Positions 17,422-25,932 of a DNA stretch of 64,000 nt are shown one piece after another. Position 1 is the stretch's first letter. Every line of letters starts with the position of its first letter. The DNA is from an uncultured Saprospiraceae bacterium (GTDB lineage Bacteria; Bacteroidota; Bacteroidia; Chitinophagales; Saprospiraceae). Where the stretch lies: positions 57,712 through 121,711 of the forward strand of contig CALLWB010000003.1 in assembly GCA_938016265.1 (NCBI GenBank). The letters run 5' to 3'. The notes below the pieces were generated by a model. The model saw nothing but the letters and a program-made list of their open reading frames with translations. It was not told where the DNA came from and did not search any database. Both the position numbers and the translations under genes were made by a program.

Positions 17422-18228
17422 CTACTTCCAAGGCGGACACTTCACACTTGCAAAATTATAAACCAACGACAATCCAATCACTGCATAACTGTCTTTCGAC
17501 TGTGAATCACCCCGCTGACGTTCAAATTCCCCAATCGGTGCTTCTGATACTTCCCAAGAGCGATCTGAGAGTAGGACGGCAAGTTGGCCTCGATCATTTT
17601 CCAGTGTTTGTTTGTCAGGATACGAAGTACTGATATCATCGAGATAGTCAGTAAACAAAGATCGAGCACTTAGCTCAAGGTTGAGGCTCCAGTAAAAATT
17701 CAAATCAAATTTGAAGCCTAGACCATAGTTGAGGGCCGGTTGTAAAAGGAAGTACTCATTGTTTTTTCCTTGACCTTCGGTGCCTAATGGTTGAAGAGAC
17801 ACCCATTCGCCTTGATATTTTGCTCGCGGTTTGTAGTAGAAGATGCTCAATCCTCCAAAGAGATAGGGGGAGAAAAAATGATCTTCATGACCATGAATAA
17901 ATTTCAAAAAATTAAACTCAAACTGAAACGACCCATCGATCAGATGAGACTCGAAGCTTAAATTTCGTGCTTGCTGAAAGGCATATTTCGAATAAGAATC
18001 GTAAAAACCAATCTTTGCATAGTTGGCGCCTAATTTTATCGCCAGCCGGTCATTAAAATTATAACGACCAAAAACTCCACCAGCAGGTCCAGGGTGTTTC
18101 AAACTAAAGTTAGTATTCAAATCACCGAAGTAATAAGAAACACCAAGCCAACCGCCAGCTTCAAAAGATTGTGCCTGCACAAAATAGGCACTACATAGGA
18201 AGCTGAATATGATAAGGAGTTTTTTCAC
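17422..18228 (-). CDS. DUF6089/PorG-like outer-membrane protein, putative T9SS component
   Basis: A 268-aa protein with a Sec signal peptide (MKKLLIIFSFLCSAYFVQAQ), starting at a GTG (18228). The mature part opens with the DUF6089 pattern FEAGGWLGVSYYFGDLN, then alternating barrel strands (GGVFGRYNFNDRLAIKLGANY, FFSPYLFGGLSIFYYKP, LNYGLGFKFDLNFYWSLNLEL) and a long extracellular-type loop. PorG, an outer-membrane T9SS component, belongs to this family, and in many Bacteroidota its gene lies beside nadK and an outer-membrane assembly gene, as here. It follows nadK by 232 nt on the same strand. PorG identity is likely but not certain. Confidence 0.75.
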   Translation of the reverse strand: MKKLLIIFSFLCSAYFVQAQSFEAGGWLGVSYYFGDLNTNFSLKHPGPAGGVFGRYNFNDRLAIKLGANYAKIGFYDSYSKYAFQQARNLSFESHLIDGSFQFEFNFLKFIHGHEDHFFSPYLFGGLSIFYYKPRAKYQGEWVSLQPLGTEGQGKNNEYFLLQPALNYGLGFKFDLNFYWSLNLELSARSLFTDYLDDISTSYPDKQTLENDRGQLAVLLSDRSWEVSEAPIGEFERQRGDSQSKDSYAVIGLSLVYNFASVKCPPWK

Positions 18229-18460
18229 AATTTTTTATTTAGAGAACGCAACAATAGTATGTTACACGTATCTTTATCAAGAATGTTCTATAAAATTAAG
18301 AGAAATCAAGGAAATAAGTCAAAATGTATCAAAATTAATATAAAATGTTCGGATCATAGGGACACAAAAACCTTTCCGATTTTAGCAACATTCAATAAAA
18401 ATAATCAATACTTGTTACTTATTTCATATCTGTCTATCAATTTTGTGACAACAAATCGCA

Positions 18461-19342
18461 TTAATTTCTTCGATCCAGTCCCCAAGCTAGCTTTTCGCGA
18501 ATAGTTCCTAAGAAATTCGTGTTGTCTAGCCGGATAAGACTGATTTCAAAATCTGCTTTTCGCACCGCAATCGAAACCGTAGAATCAATTTGCTCATACC
18601 TAGAGTCGAGCGTGCATAAAAAGTGCCGGGCCCGTCCCTCCACTTCAAAAGAGACCACCGAATTGTCCGATATAACGATCGGCCGCACGTTTAAATTGTG
18701 TGGAGCCACCGGCGTGAGGACAAAATTGCCCGAATTCGGAAAAATAATCGGCCCTCCACAACTCAATGAATAACCAGTAGAACCAGTCGGTGTAGCAATA
18801 ATTATCCCATCCGCCCAGTAAGAATTCAGAAATTCTCCGTTTATATAGGTATGTACTGTAATCATGGAAGAGGTGTCCCGTTTCAGCAAGGTCAAATCAT
18901 TCATAGCAAATGTATTCCCATTGAATAAAGGAACATTGGAATCCAAATGTAAGAGCGACCGCTTGTCTAAAACATAAGCCCCCTTCAGAAATGACTCCAT
19001 CGCCAACCCAATCGACTTCTTCGAAATAGAAGCCAAAAACCCCAACCTGCCAAGGTTGATACCCATGATTGGAATGTTGGATCCTTTCACAAGCGTCAAT
19101 GTGTCAAGGATGGTCCCGTCGCCGCCCATTGTGACAACAAGATCAATTTCCTGATTCAGGATATCTTCATGCGTATCAAAAACGGTGACTGGCCGATTGA
19201 TCTTGATCTTCCCATGTAGCTGCTCAAAATAAGAACCAAACACGTGGGCATGCAAACTGTGCTTATCCAATTGGTCAAACAATTCCTGGACATACGGCAC
19301 GTCCTTTGGCTTCAAAATCCTACTATATATGGCGATGTTCAT
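18461..19342 (-). CDS. nadK: NAD kinase
   Basis: A 293-aa NAD kinase that phosphorylates NAD to NADP. Motifs: GGDGT in VTMGGDGTILD (about 71-81), GINLGRLGFLAS, FAMNDLTLLKRD, SYWADGIIIATPTGSTGYSLS (split Gly/Thr-rich nucleotide site) and GGPIIFPNSGNFVLTPVAPH. The ATG at 19342 overlaps the stop of the upstream BamA-like gene (ATGA); a longer reading would need TTG. Length and motif order are standard. Confidence 0.96.
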   Translation of the reverse strand: MNIAIYSRILKPKDVPYVQELFDQLDKHSLHAHVFGSYFEQLHGKIKINRPVTVFDTHEDILNQEIDLVVTMGGDGTILDTLTLVKGSNIPIMGINLGRLGFLASISKKSIGLAMESFLKGAYVLDKRSLLHLDSNVPLFNGNTFAMNDLTLLKRDTSSMITVHTYINGEFLNSYWADGIIIATPTGSTGYSLSCGGPIIFPNSGNFVLTPVAPHNLNVRPIVISDNSVVSFEVEGRARHFLCTLDSRYEQIDSTVSIAVRKADFEISLIRLDNTNFLGTIREKLAWGLDRRN

Positions 19343-20742
19343 CAAAATAAAAACTTATAATGTAAATATAATCCTTTTTCCCCTAATCGATTGACGCTAA
19401 ATTCTAATTGGATAACATATTCATGATATAAAACAATGTCAATTGCTGGACCACCTCCCCAAAGCCACTGATTTTGTAGTTGGTTGTCGGGTGTTCGGTA
19501 CGTATTGTTTACAAATCCATTATCACTATTTAGTTTCAGATAGAGTTGGAATGGGATGTACTGCAATCGGCGAATGGGCATGACCTTCGTGTTTATTTCC
19601 AGATTCAATAGTCGAAATCGGAGGGATGATTTCAAGAAGACAAAGTCCTGGCCATCAATAACATAAAACTCATACCCACGGATAAAATCCGTTTTGTACC
19701 CCAATCCGCGCTGAAGTTGATAATAAGGCTGTTGGCTTCTGATCAAGTTGGTTTTTCCTTTGGCTACCAATACTAAACCCCATTTTTCGCCGATTGAAAA
19801 ATACTTGGCTAACGTAGTTTCCAAGGTGAAATTATTTATCTGTTGGAATGCTCCAATCCCATTTTTTTCGACTTTTGCGAGTAGCAGGTGGCCTTTTAGT
19901 GGATAGGCTGCCTGGTCTCTTTGGTCGGAGGAAAACTGGAAAATCAGCGAGATAAACTGCTGTTTGTTGTCTGTTCCAGCCAGGAATTCCGGGTTGCGAA
20001 CGTTTAGGGTGTCCGAAATTCTGTAATTGTGATAATAGGCGCCAAACTCAAATCGCTCCCTCAACTTAGGCCGATAGGTAAGCAACGCCCCCGTCCTGAA
20101 TCTTCTCAAATCAACCTGATCATTGGCATCGGGTTCTTCCAAAGGTATCGGTTTGTCGCCGATCGTAATATAGTTGATCTCCCGGTTTTTAGAGTACAGT
20201 ATATTGTAACTCAAACCCAGCGACTGCCCACGATTGAAAAAAGGTAAGCGATAGTCAAACTCGTATTTTTGAGTAAAGCCAAACTGAGTGATGAGTTTTA
20301 AACGGTCATTCCTTCCCGTAAAATTCTCCCAATAAAATTTCAATCCCCAATTGAGGCGATTGAACGCACGATTGCGATCACGCCACCATTCATTAAAGTT
20401 ACGATCGGCCAACTCGAGGGTGGGCAATGGGTATACATACCAGTCTTCCTTTACCGAAATTAGTAGTTTCAGGCGATCGGCCTCTAGGTTTTTGATATTG
20501 ATGTCTACTTTGTTGAATAACCCGGTACCGATCAGATATAGTCGGTTAGTTTCGAGTCTGGAAGTGAGGTCAGCTTTTACTAAGGTGTCTCCTATGCTAA
20601 AATCCAGTTCTCTGAGTATCGTTTGTGCTTTCGTTTTTTTGTTTCCTTCGATCAGGATATCACTTACCACCAATCCATTAGTCTGCCCCATTCCTACTAG
20701 GAATAACAAACAACAAAGGGTTAGCAATATTATATTTTTCAT
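19342..20742 (-). CDS. BamA/TamA (Omp85)-like outer-membrane protein with a single POTRA domain
   Basis: 466 aa from the ATG at 20742, which gives a clean signal peptide (MKNIILLTLCCLLFLVGMGQ); the frame extends upstream to 20862 but without a credible signal. One POTRA domain at about 25-98 (SDILIEGNKKTKAQTILREL, FNKVDINIK) is followed by a 16-strand-type barrel rich in aromatic strands, a RGYE motif (FIRGYEFYVIDG, the Omp85 loop-6 signature) and a terminal strand ending in F. Canonical BamA has five POTRAs, so this is a minimal Omp85 relative. It is translationally coupled to nadK. Confidence 0.8.
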   Translation of the reverse strand: MKNIILLTLCCLLFLVGMGQTNGLVVSDILIEGNKKTKAQTILRELDFSIGDTLVKADLTSRLETNRLYLIGTGLFNKVDINIKNLEADRLKLLISVKEDWYVYPLPTLELADRNFNEWWRDRNRAFNRLNWGLKFYWENFTGRNDRLKLITQFGFTQKYEFDYRLPFFNRGQSLGLSYNILYSKNREINYITIGDKPIPLEEPDANDQVDLRRFRTGALLTYRPKLRERFEFGAYYHNYRISDTLNVRNPEFLAGTDNKQQFISLIFQFSSDQRDQAAYPLKGHLLLAKVEKNGIGAFQQINNFTLETTLAKYFSIGEKWGLVLVAKGKTNLIRSQQPYYQLQRGLGYKTDFIRGYEFYVIDGQDFVFLKSSLRFRLLNLEINTKVMPIRRLQYIPFQLYLKLNSDNGFVNNTYRTPDNQLQNQWLWGGGPAIDIVLYHEYVIQLEFSVNRLGEKGLYLHYKFLF

Positions 20743-21185
20743 AATGAATCGTCTGCTAAGAAAATGCAAGTTAAGGATTCCTTCACGATCTCGTAGAGTT
20801 TTGAATGACAATTCAAAAAGTGAAGGAACTACGACGGCGGGTATTGCCTTTAGCGCATTCATAAATTAGCGATTACCTAGCAGACTAAGCAAACGGCAAT
20901 TTGTTTCGCAATTTTTTTTAGTGCTAAATAGTTACCTCAAAATACAAACACAAATTTTCAAATTGGACTACTTTGGCACAGTTTTATCACTATTCAAATA
21001 AGCTACAAAAGGCAGCTAAACTACAGACAATCACTTAAGTATTTCCTAAAAAAATAACAGAATCAGTTAATCTTATGTTAAAGGTATATTAAGAAATAAC
21101 ACCTACACCTGAATTCCGTTTATATTAGCACTTACACGAGGAAATAGTAAATGAAATTTGATAAATATTCTCAATCCGATTTTTT
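20743..21185. other. Divergent intergenic region between the Omp85-like gene and htrA
   Basis: 443 bp, AT-rich. No gene was found; the frame from 20743 to 20862 is an extension without a signal sequence. A weak TATATTAG box near 21121 could serve htrA. No convincing minus-strand -7 box, operator or terminator was seen. Confidence 0.4.
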
Positions 21186-22331
21186 ATGAAACAACTAACA
21201 TCATTAATTTTTGCAGGACTAATTGGGGGGCTTTTTGCCTTAGGAGGAAGTATTCTTTTTGCTCCACAAAATGATGTTCAATTAGTCAACAATGACAACC
21301 CTGCCAAGTTTACCAACTTCAATACTGCTCGAATTTCCAGCACGCCAACAGATTTTACAAAGGCGGCAGAAATCGGAATGCCAGCCGTAGTGCATATTAC
21401 AGCAAGGCAAACAGAACCAGGTAACCAACCAGCAGGATTTGACAGGAATATCGACGAGCTGTTTAAAGAGTTTATGAATCCTTTTGGTTCACCAACGCCC
21501 AGACAAGGGACTGGCTCAGGAGTGATCATCGACGGTTCTGGATATATTGTAACCAACAACCACGTTGTCGAATTTGCAGACGACCTGGAAGTCACGCTAG
21601 CGGACAAAAGAAAATTTAAAGCAGAACTCGTAGGCACAGATGTCAACACCGATATCGCGGTCATAAAAATAAACAGCAACGAATTACCAGCACTCAAATA
21701 CGGCAATTCTGAAAGAGCAAAAGTAGGAGAGTGGGTGTTAGCCGTTGGAAATCCGTTTGATCTGACATCTACGGTTACCGCAGGGATCATCAGTGCCAAG
21801 GGAAGAAATATTGACATTCTGGGCGGAGGAGCAGCAATTGAGTCGTTCATCCAAACAGATGCAGTAGTCAATCCGGGCAATAGCGGTGGCGCATTGATCA
21901 ATCTGGATGGAGATCTGATCGGAATCAATACGGCCATTAAAACAAGAACAGGTTCCTATGCAGGATATTCCTTCGCAGTACCTTCTACTATCGTTGAGAA
22001 AGTAGTGAAGGACTTGATCGAATTTGGATCGTCCCAGCGTGGATTCCTTGGTATTAATATCGCAGACCTTGACAATGACACCGCAAACGAGTTAGGCATC
22101 AACATCACAGAAGGAGTGTACGTCGTGAGTTTGGTCAATGACGGATCAGCGATTAAAGCAGGTTTGCTACCAGGAGATGTGATCACTAGTGTAAATGGAA
22201 ATCCAGTAAAATCCTCACCAGAATTGCAGGAGCAAGTCGGAACACTTCGCCCTGGAGATACCGTGTTACTCTCGGTAAACAGAAGAGGGAAATTAAAAGA
22301 AATAAATGTTCGCTTAAAGCAACTTAATTAA
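21186..22331 (+). CDS. HtrA/DegP/DegS-like periplasmic serine protease with one PDZ domain
   Basis: A 381-aa protein. An uncleaved anchor or signal (about 5-26) precedes the trypsin-like domain with the complete triad: H126 (VTNNHVV), D156 (TDIAV) and S233 (NPGNSGGA). One PDZ domain follows (about 285-375, GFLGINIADL, GLLPGDVITSVNG). The single PDZ makes it DegS-like in architecture, though Bacteroidota copies usually act as general envelope quality-control proteases. It is divergent from the outer-membrane assembly operon and closed by a strong terminator. Confidence 0.93.
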   Translation: MKQLTSLIFAGLIGGLFALGGSILFAPQNDVQLVNNDNPAKFTNFNTARISSTPTDFTKAAEIGMPAVVHITARQTEPGNQPAGFDRNIDELFKEFMNPFGSPTPRQGTGSGVIIDGSGYIVTNNHVVEFADDLEVTLADKRKFKAELVGTDVNTDIAVIKINSNELPALKYGNSERAKVGEWVLAVGNPFDLTSTVTAGIISAKGRNIDILGGGAAIESFIQTDAVVNPGNSGGALINLDGDLIGINTAIKTRTGSYAGYSFAVPSTIVEKVVKDLIEFGSSQRGFLGINIADLDNDTANELGINITEGVYVVSLVNDGSAIKAGLLPGDVITSVNGNPVKSSPELQEQVGTLRPGDTVLLSVNRRGKLKEINVRLKQLN

Positions 22332-22418
22332 AATTATTTTGTTGTAATACATAGAAAGTGGCTGGTATTAACCAGTAAAAGATATACAAGACGTTTTTGG
22401 GTTTCATTTGGTTTTAGA

Positions 22419-22457
22419 GCACCTGTCTCACTTTTGGGGCGGGTGCCATTTTTTTTT
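22419..22457 (+). terminator. Rho-independent terminator after htrA
   Basis: An 11-bp stem GCACCTGTCTC/GGGGCGGGTGC (three G-U pairs) with a 6-nt loop is followed by CA and nine T. The T run overlaps the promoter box of the next gene. Confidence 0.8.
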
Positions 22458-22464
22458 AGATTTG
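22457..22464 (+). promoter_or_regulatory. -7 promoter element of the FNR-like gene
   Basis: TAGATTTG directly after the terminator T tract matches TAnnTTTG; the ATG is at 22480, giving a leader of about 10 nt. Confidence 0.4.
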
Positions 22465-22479
22465 TAGCAAATTTCAACT

Positions 22480-23196
22480 ATGGCTACTTGGTATGATGGC
22501 AAAGTAATAGAGATAAAGGACATTAGTCCTACAACTAAGCACTTCCTGTTGGAAGTGCCCGAATTGGAGCAAATCGACTTCAGGGCGGGGCAGTTTATTA
22601 CGATGGATTTGCCGATTCATGAAAAACGACTTAAAAGGTGGCGCAGCTACTCCATTGCCAACCCTCCAAATGGAAAAAATACGATCGAACTTTGCATTGT
22701 ATACCTCGAAGGCGGTCTTGCCTCTGAGTACCTGTTCAAAGAGCTCCAATTGCATGACACCATAAAATTTAAAGGGCCAGTGGGAGTGTTTGTTCTTCCT
22801 GAAAAACTGGAGGATTCGGTCGTTCTGATTTGTACAGGGACGGGGGTCGCGCCGTTCAGAAGTATGATTTACGATCTTATTCAAAAACAGAAACTTCCTA
22901 AGCACTTACACCTCATTTTTGGAACTCGCCTACAAGAAAACATCCTTTACCGAGAAGAATTCGAAGCATTACAACTAAAATATCCCGAATTCAAATACAC
23001 CGTCACGCTATCTCGTGACAAAAACTGGAAAGGAGCAACAGGCTACGTACATGCCATCTACGAATCAGAATACGCCAAGCAGCCAAGCACAAAATTCTAC
23101 CTCTGCGGATGGCAAACGATGATCGATGAAGCAAACGTTCGACTACAAAAAATGGGCGTCCCAACGTCTAATATTGTGTATGAATTGTATGGCTAG
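22480..23196 (+). CDS. Ferredoxin-NADP reductase-like FAD/NAD(P)-binding oxidoreductase
   Basis: A 238-aa FNR-fold enzyme: FAD-binding barrel with FRAGQFITMDL and RWRSYSIANPP (RxYS flavin motif, about 54-60), a phosphate-binding KGPVGVF, then a NAD(P) domain with CTGTGVAPFRS (about 117-127), FGTRLQENILYREEF and the terminal CGWQTMIDEA. There is no iron-sulfur or haem domain. It transfers electrons between NAD(P)H and a one-electron carrier; the partner is not evident from neighbours. It ends 3 nt from the convergent gene. Confidence 0.88.
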   Translation: MATWYDGKVIEIKDISPTTKHFLLEVPELEQIDFRAGQFITMDLPIHEKRLKRWRSYSIANPPNGKNTIELCIVYLEGGLASEYLFKELQLHDTIKFKGPVGVFVLPEKLEDSVVLICTGTGVAPFRSMIYDLIQKQKLPKHLHLIFGTRLQENILYREEFEALQLKYPEFKYTVTLSRDKNWKGATGYVHAIYESEYAKQPSTKFYLCGWQTMIDEANVRLQKMGVPTSNIVYELYG

Positions 23197-23199
23197 TAT

Positions 23200-24393
23200 C
23201 TACTGACCTCGGATCACCAATTTAGTCTGCAAAATCTCCGCTCCTCTGAAAATACTCAGGAAATAACTCCCCTCAACGAACTCAATCTCTTCAAGATGGA
23301 GCGTGTGCGCAATTGATCCGCTCACAAACACCTCCTCTTTGTACAACGAACGTCCTGCGACATCAAACAAACGCAACTCTAACAATTCTTTCTTGTCAGA
23401 TTGTAGCTCCACTGTAATTTGATCTTGAAATGGGTTGGGGTAAATAGCTTGTATCCATTGGGGATTTCCTACGATTGGAGCAGCGATTTTTTGTTGGCCT
23501 TCTATGGTGACGATCTCAATGGTGTTCTTTTTGTTTTCTGTTTTTTTGGTGCGACGGTTGGCTAGTCGTTCCTTACGGTTTACCAATAATTGACTGATCT
23601 TTGCCGTTAGTTTTTGAATAGCAACTCTGCGTTTATACTTGCTTTTCTTAAACATTTTCGGGTATCTAACATATCCAATCCCTCCTACTTTTGCTACGGT
23701 TTGTAAAGATATGTCTCCTTTTGACAGTGGTACTTGATATGCGGCTACTGTAACTGTAGGATGATTGCCATTGGCAGCTAGATCTATTTGGACGACCTGA
23801 CCATCTAGGAAAGAGGGGGCAATTTCAAGGTATTTGGTTTCATATCCGAAGGCGTAAATTTTTAATAAGGTTTTGCCATGATTGACTGGGATTTCTATAG
23901 AAAAAGCACCTTTGTTGTTTGTAATGTTACTAGCGGAAGTCCCCTCCATTCCAACGTGCACATTAGGAAGTCCTTGCTTACCATCGTGGACATATCCTTT
24001 GACCGTTTTTGTTTGTTTTGGAATGTTGGTTGATCCAGAAAATGTTGCTGCTATCTTATTGTCAATTTCCAAAGAGGAAGTAGGCTGACCATTCATAAGT
24101 CCAGTTCCCAGTAAGCCAGACAGCAACAAACCAAAAGTTTTCCATTTAGTGGCCCTCACCATTTCCGAATCCAGCTGAATATCTCTGCCTACTTGAGTTG
24201 AAAGCATTCTACCGCATACCCTTCCTTCTGCCTGTTTGATTGCTGTAATAATCTGGCGGTCTGTCTTCCCGGTAAAATCGACGACTGTTTTTTCGCATTT
24301 GTCGCAATGCCTGCCCTTGGCGTTGGGCATCATCTCGTCCCAGTTTTCAGAACAAGGTTCAGCAATGTTGAGTTGATAAGTCTGCTTGTTCAT
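23200..24393 (-). CDS. Cys-rich N-terminal, carboxypeptidase-regulatory-like and T9SS type A sorting domain protein (paralogue 1)
   Basis: A 397-aa protein. Residues 1-80 form a soluble domain with C14, a C30-x2-C33 pair and C60 (GRHCDKCEKTVVDFTGKTD), resembling a small metal-binding module. A hydrophobic helix follows at about 84-102, in place of an N-terminal signal peptide. Then comes a carboxypeptidase-regulatory-like beta domain (VKGYVHDGKQGLPNVHV...NNKGAFSIEI), a basic linker (KKSKYKRR, RKERLANRRTKK) and a T9SS type A tail (YPNPFQDQITVEL to the end). The sister gene is 166 nt upstream. The layout implies either translocation through the internal helix or a cytoplasmic head. Function unknown. 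Confidence 0.8.
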   Translation of the reverse strand: MNKQTYQLNIAEPCSENWDEMMPNAKGRHCDKCEKTVVDFTGKTDRQIITAIKQAEGRVCGRMLSTQVGRDIQLDSEMVRATKWKTFGLLLSGLLGTGLMNGQPTSSLEIDNKIAATFSGSTNIPKQTKTVKGYVHDGKQGLPNVHVGMEGTSASNITNNKGAFSIEIPVNHGKTLLKIYAFGYETKYLEIAPSFLDGQVVQIDLAANGNHPTVTVAAYQVPLSKGDISLQTVAKVGGIGYVRYPKMFKKSKYKRRVAIQKLTAKISQLLVNRKERLANRRTKKTENKKNTIEIVTIEGQQKIAAPIVGNPQWIQAIYPNPFQDQITVELQSDKKELLELRLFDVAGRSLYKEEVFVSGSIAHTLHLEEIEFVEGSYFLSIFRGAEILQTKLVIRGQ

Positions 24394-24559
24394 AAGGGTA
24401 TGATTTTAAAATGGTTACTACTAGGTGTTGGAGAATTCAGTCAACCACACAGAACAAACTTGCACGCATGGTCATTAAAAACAGGAGACCCCCTATTCAG
24501 CGAAAGCCAAAATGAGCGTCTCCTTAGAAAAAACTATTCGTTATAATGAAGAGGATCGA

Positions 24560-25696
24560 CTATTGCCCGTCGCCTCGGATCATCAATTTTGTTTGCAATA
24601 CCTCCGCTCCTTGCAATACACTAAGGAAATAACTGCCGTGTGGTATTTTCAGTCCCTTCAAATTTAGCGTAGCGGTTGTCTGTCCATTGGCAGTCAAATG
24701 GGGGGTAGAAAATAATTGGCGTCCCGCATCATCGTACAATACCAACGTGACTTCTTCTTCTTTGTCAAACTGCAAGACGACATTGATTTGTTGTGAAAAA
24801 GGATTGGGGTAGGCGTTGACTATCCATTCTGCGGAAGACAGCACCTGAGTATTTTGATTTTGATCTTTAGTAGTTGAGGTTTCTTTTCCTGTTGTCTCAA
24901 AAAATCGGGTTGCTTTATTGAGCTGCCTGTTTTCTCTACGTTCCTTACGATTTGCCAGGAAATTCTTTAGTTTATGAAATTTATTCCTGGAATGTCGCTT
25001 GATTGCTTTAAATGGGTTTTTTGATTGTTTGGTATAAACCACCATACCCACAAGAAATGCTTGTGTATCTAAAGGCATCAAAATGTCAAAGGAGTGCTGC
25101 TTTTTTAGGTTTGCTTGTGTTTCGACCGTTGTATAGCCTAAGTACGAAGCGATCAAATCAACATTTTCTAAACCTTCTGTGAGTTCTATCTGGAAATTCC
25201 CTTCAAGATCTGTTGCCACCCCAAGTGAAGTATCCTTTAGAAGGACAGTTACAAAAGGAAGCGGTTCCCCTGATTCCTCATCCAATACGCGACCGGAGAC
25301 AATGTTTTTTTGCTCGGTGGTTGTTGGTAGATAATCCACTTCCCCTATCAATTGCATCTGCTCTATTGGTGAAGATTCTGGAGGGACTTGAGCATAGGAC
25401 GTGCCTGTTCCCATCAAACCAGCGATCATCAATCCGAATGTTTTCCACTTGGTGTTTCGAACAAATTCATAATCAAGTTGGATGTTTTTCCCTGTTTGAC
25501 TTTGACGCAATCTACCGCAAACTGAGCCAGTTGCCTGCTTCATTTCATTGATAATCTGTCGATCTGTTTTTCCGGTAAAATCGATGACCGTCTTTTCGCA
25601 TTGGTCGCAATGCCTGCCCTTGGAGTTGGGCGTCATCTCACTCCAGTTCTCAGTACAAGGTTCAGCAATGTTGAGTTGATGGATCTGCTTGTTCAT
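24560..25696 (-). CDS. Cys-rich N-terminal, carboxypeptidase-regulatory-like and T9SS type A sorting domain protein (paralogue 2)
   Basis: 378 aa, paralogous to the next gene downstream. The first ~100 residues are closely matched, with all four Cys at identical positions (14, 30, 33, 60) and the same TKWKTFGL helix start. The middle domain (VSGRVLDEESGEPLPFVTVLLKD, DLEGNFQIEL) is a carboxypeptidase-regulatory/CarboxypepD_reg-like fold; a basic RKERRENRQ linker and a T9SS type A tail (YPNPFSQQINVVL to MIRGDGQ) follow. The head is far better conserved between the two than the rest, implying selection on the cytoplasmic or metal-binding part. Both genes probably form one unit. Confidence 0.8.
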   Translation of the reverse strand: MNKQIHQLNIAEPCTENWSEMTPNSKGRHCDQCEKTVIDFTGKTDRQIINEMKQATGSVCGRLRQSQTGKNIQLDYEFVRNTKWKTFGLMIAGLMGTGTSYAQVPPESSPIEQMQLIGEVDYLPTTTEQKNIVSGRVLDEESGEPLPFVTVLLKDTSLGVATDLEGNFQIELTEGLENVDLIASYLGYTTVETQANLKKQHSFDILMPLDTQAFLVGMVVYTKQSKNPFKAIKRHSRNKFHKLKNFLANRKERRENRQLNKATRFFETTGKETSTTKDQNQNTQVLSSAEWIVNAYPNPFSQQINVVLQFDKEEEVTLVLYDDAGRQLFSTPHLTANGQTTATLNLKGLKIPHGSYFLSVLQGAEVLQTKLMIRGDGQ

Positions 25697-25916
25697 AGCG
25701 TTTTTTTAGTGGTGAATACCGATGGCATGATTTAAGGGATATTAAACTTCCTACATAAGTTTAATAGTATAGATGCGGAAAGAGTTAGTTTTGGTGTATG
25801 GCCGTTATTTTTTCCTTACGGCGAATAATTCCTAATAAAAACAATGTTTTCGAACGCCTTTTTGCCTGTCCATTCAAATAGAAGATTCCCTTTTTAAAAA
25901 TCAAGAGAATAGGATG

Positions 25917-25924
25917 TATCTTTG
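25917..25924 (+). promoter_or_regulatory. -7 promoter element of the Wzt-like/sulfotransferase operon
   Basis: TATCTTTGGCC matches TAnnTTTG exactly, with a T-rich -33-like CTTTTT 21 nt upstream. The ATG at 25933 is only 8 nt beyond the box, so the transcript is probably leaderless or nearly so. Confidence 0.5.
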
Positions 25925-25932
25925 GCCAAGAC

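Noticed and set aside
18229..18460. Small ORF on plus (18259-18504) between the PorG-like gene and nadK
   Set aside because: It overlaps the end of nadK on the opposite strand and shows no start signal or family resemblance.
20743..20862. Extended N-terminus of the Omp85-like protein
   Set aside because: Starting at 20742 yields a standard signal peptide; the upstream 40 codons are not hydrophobic or conserved in character.
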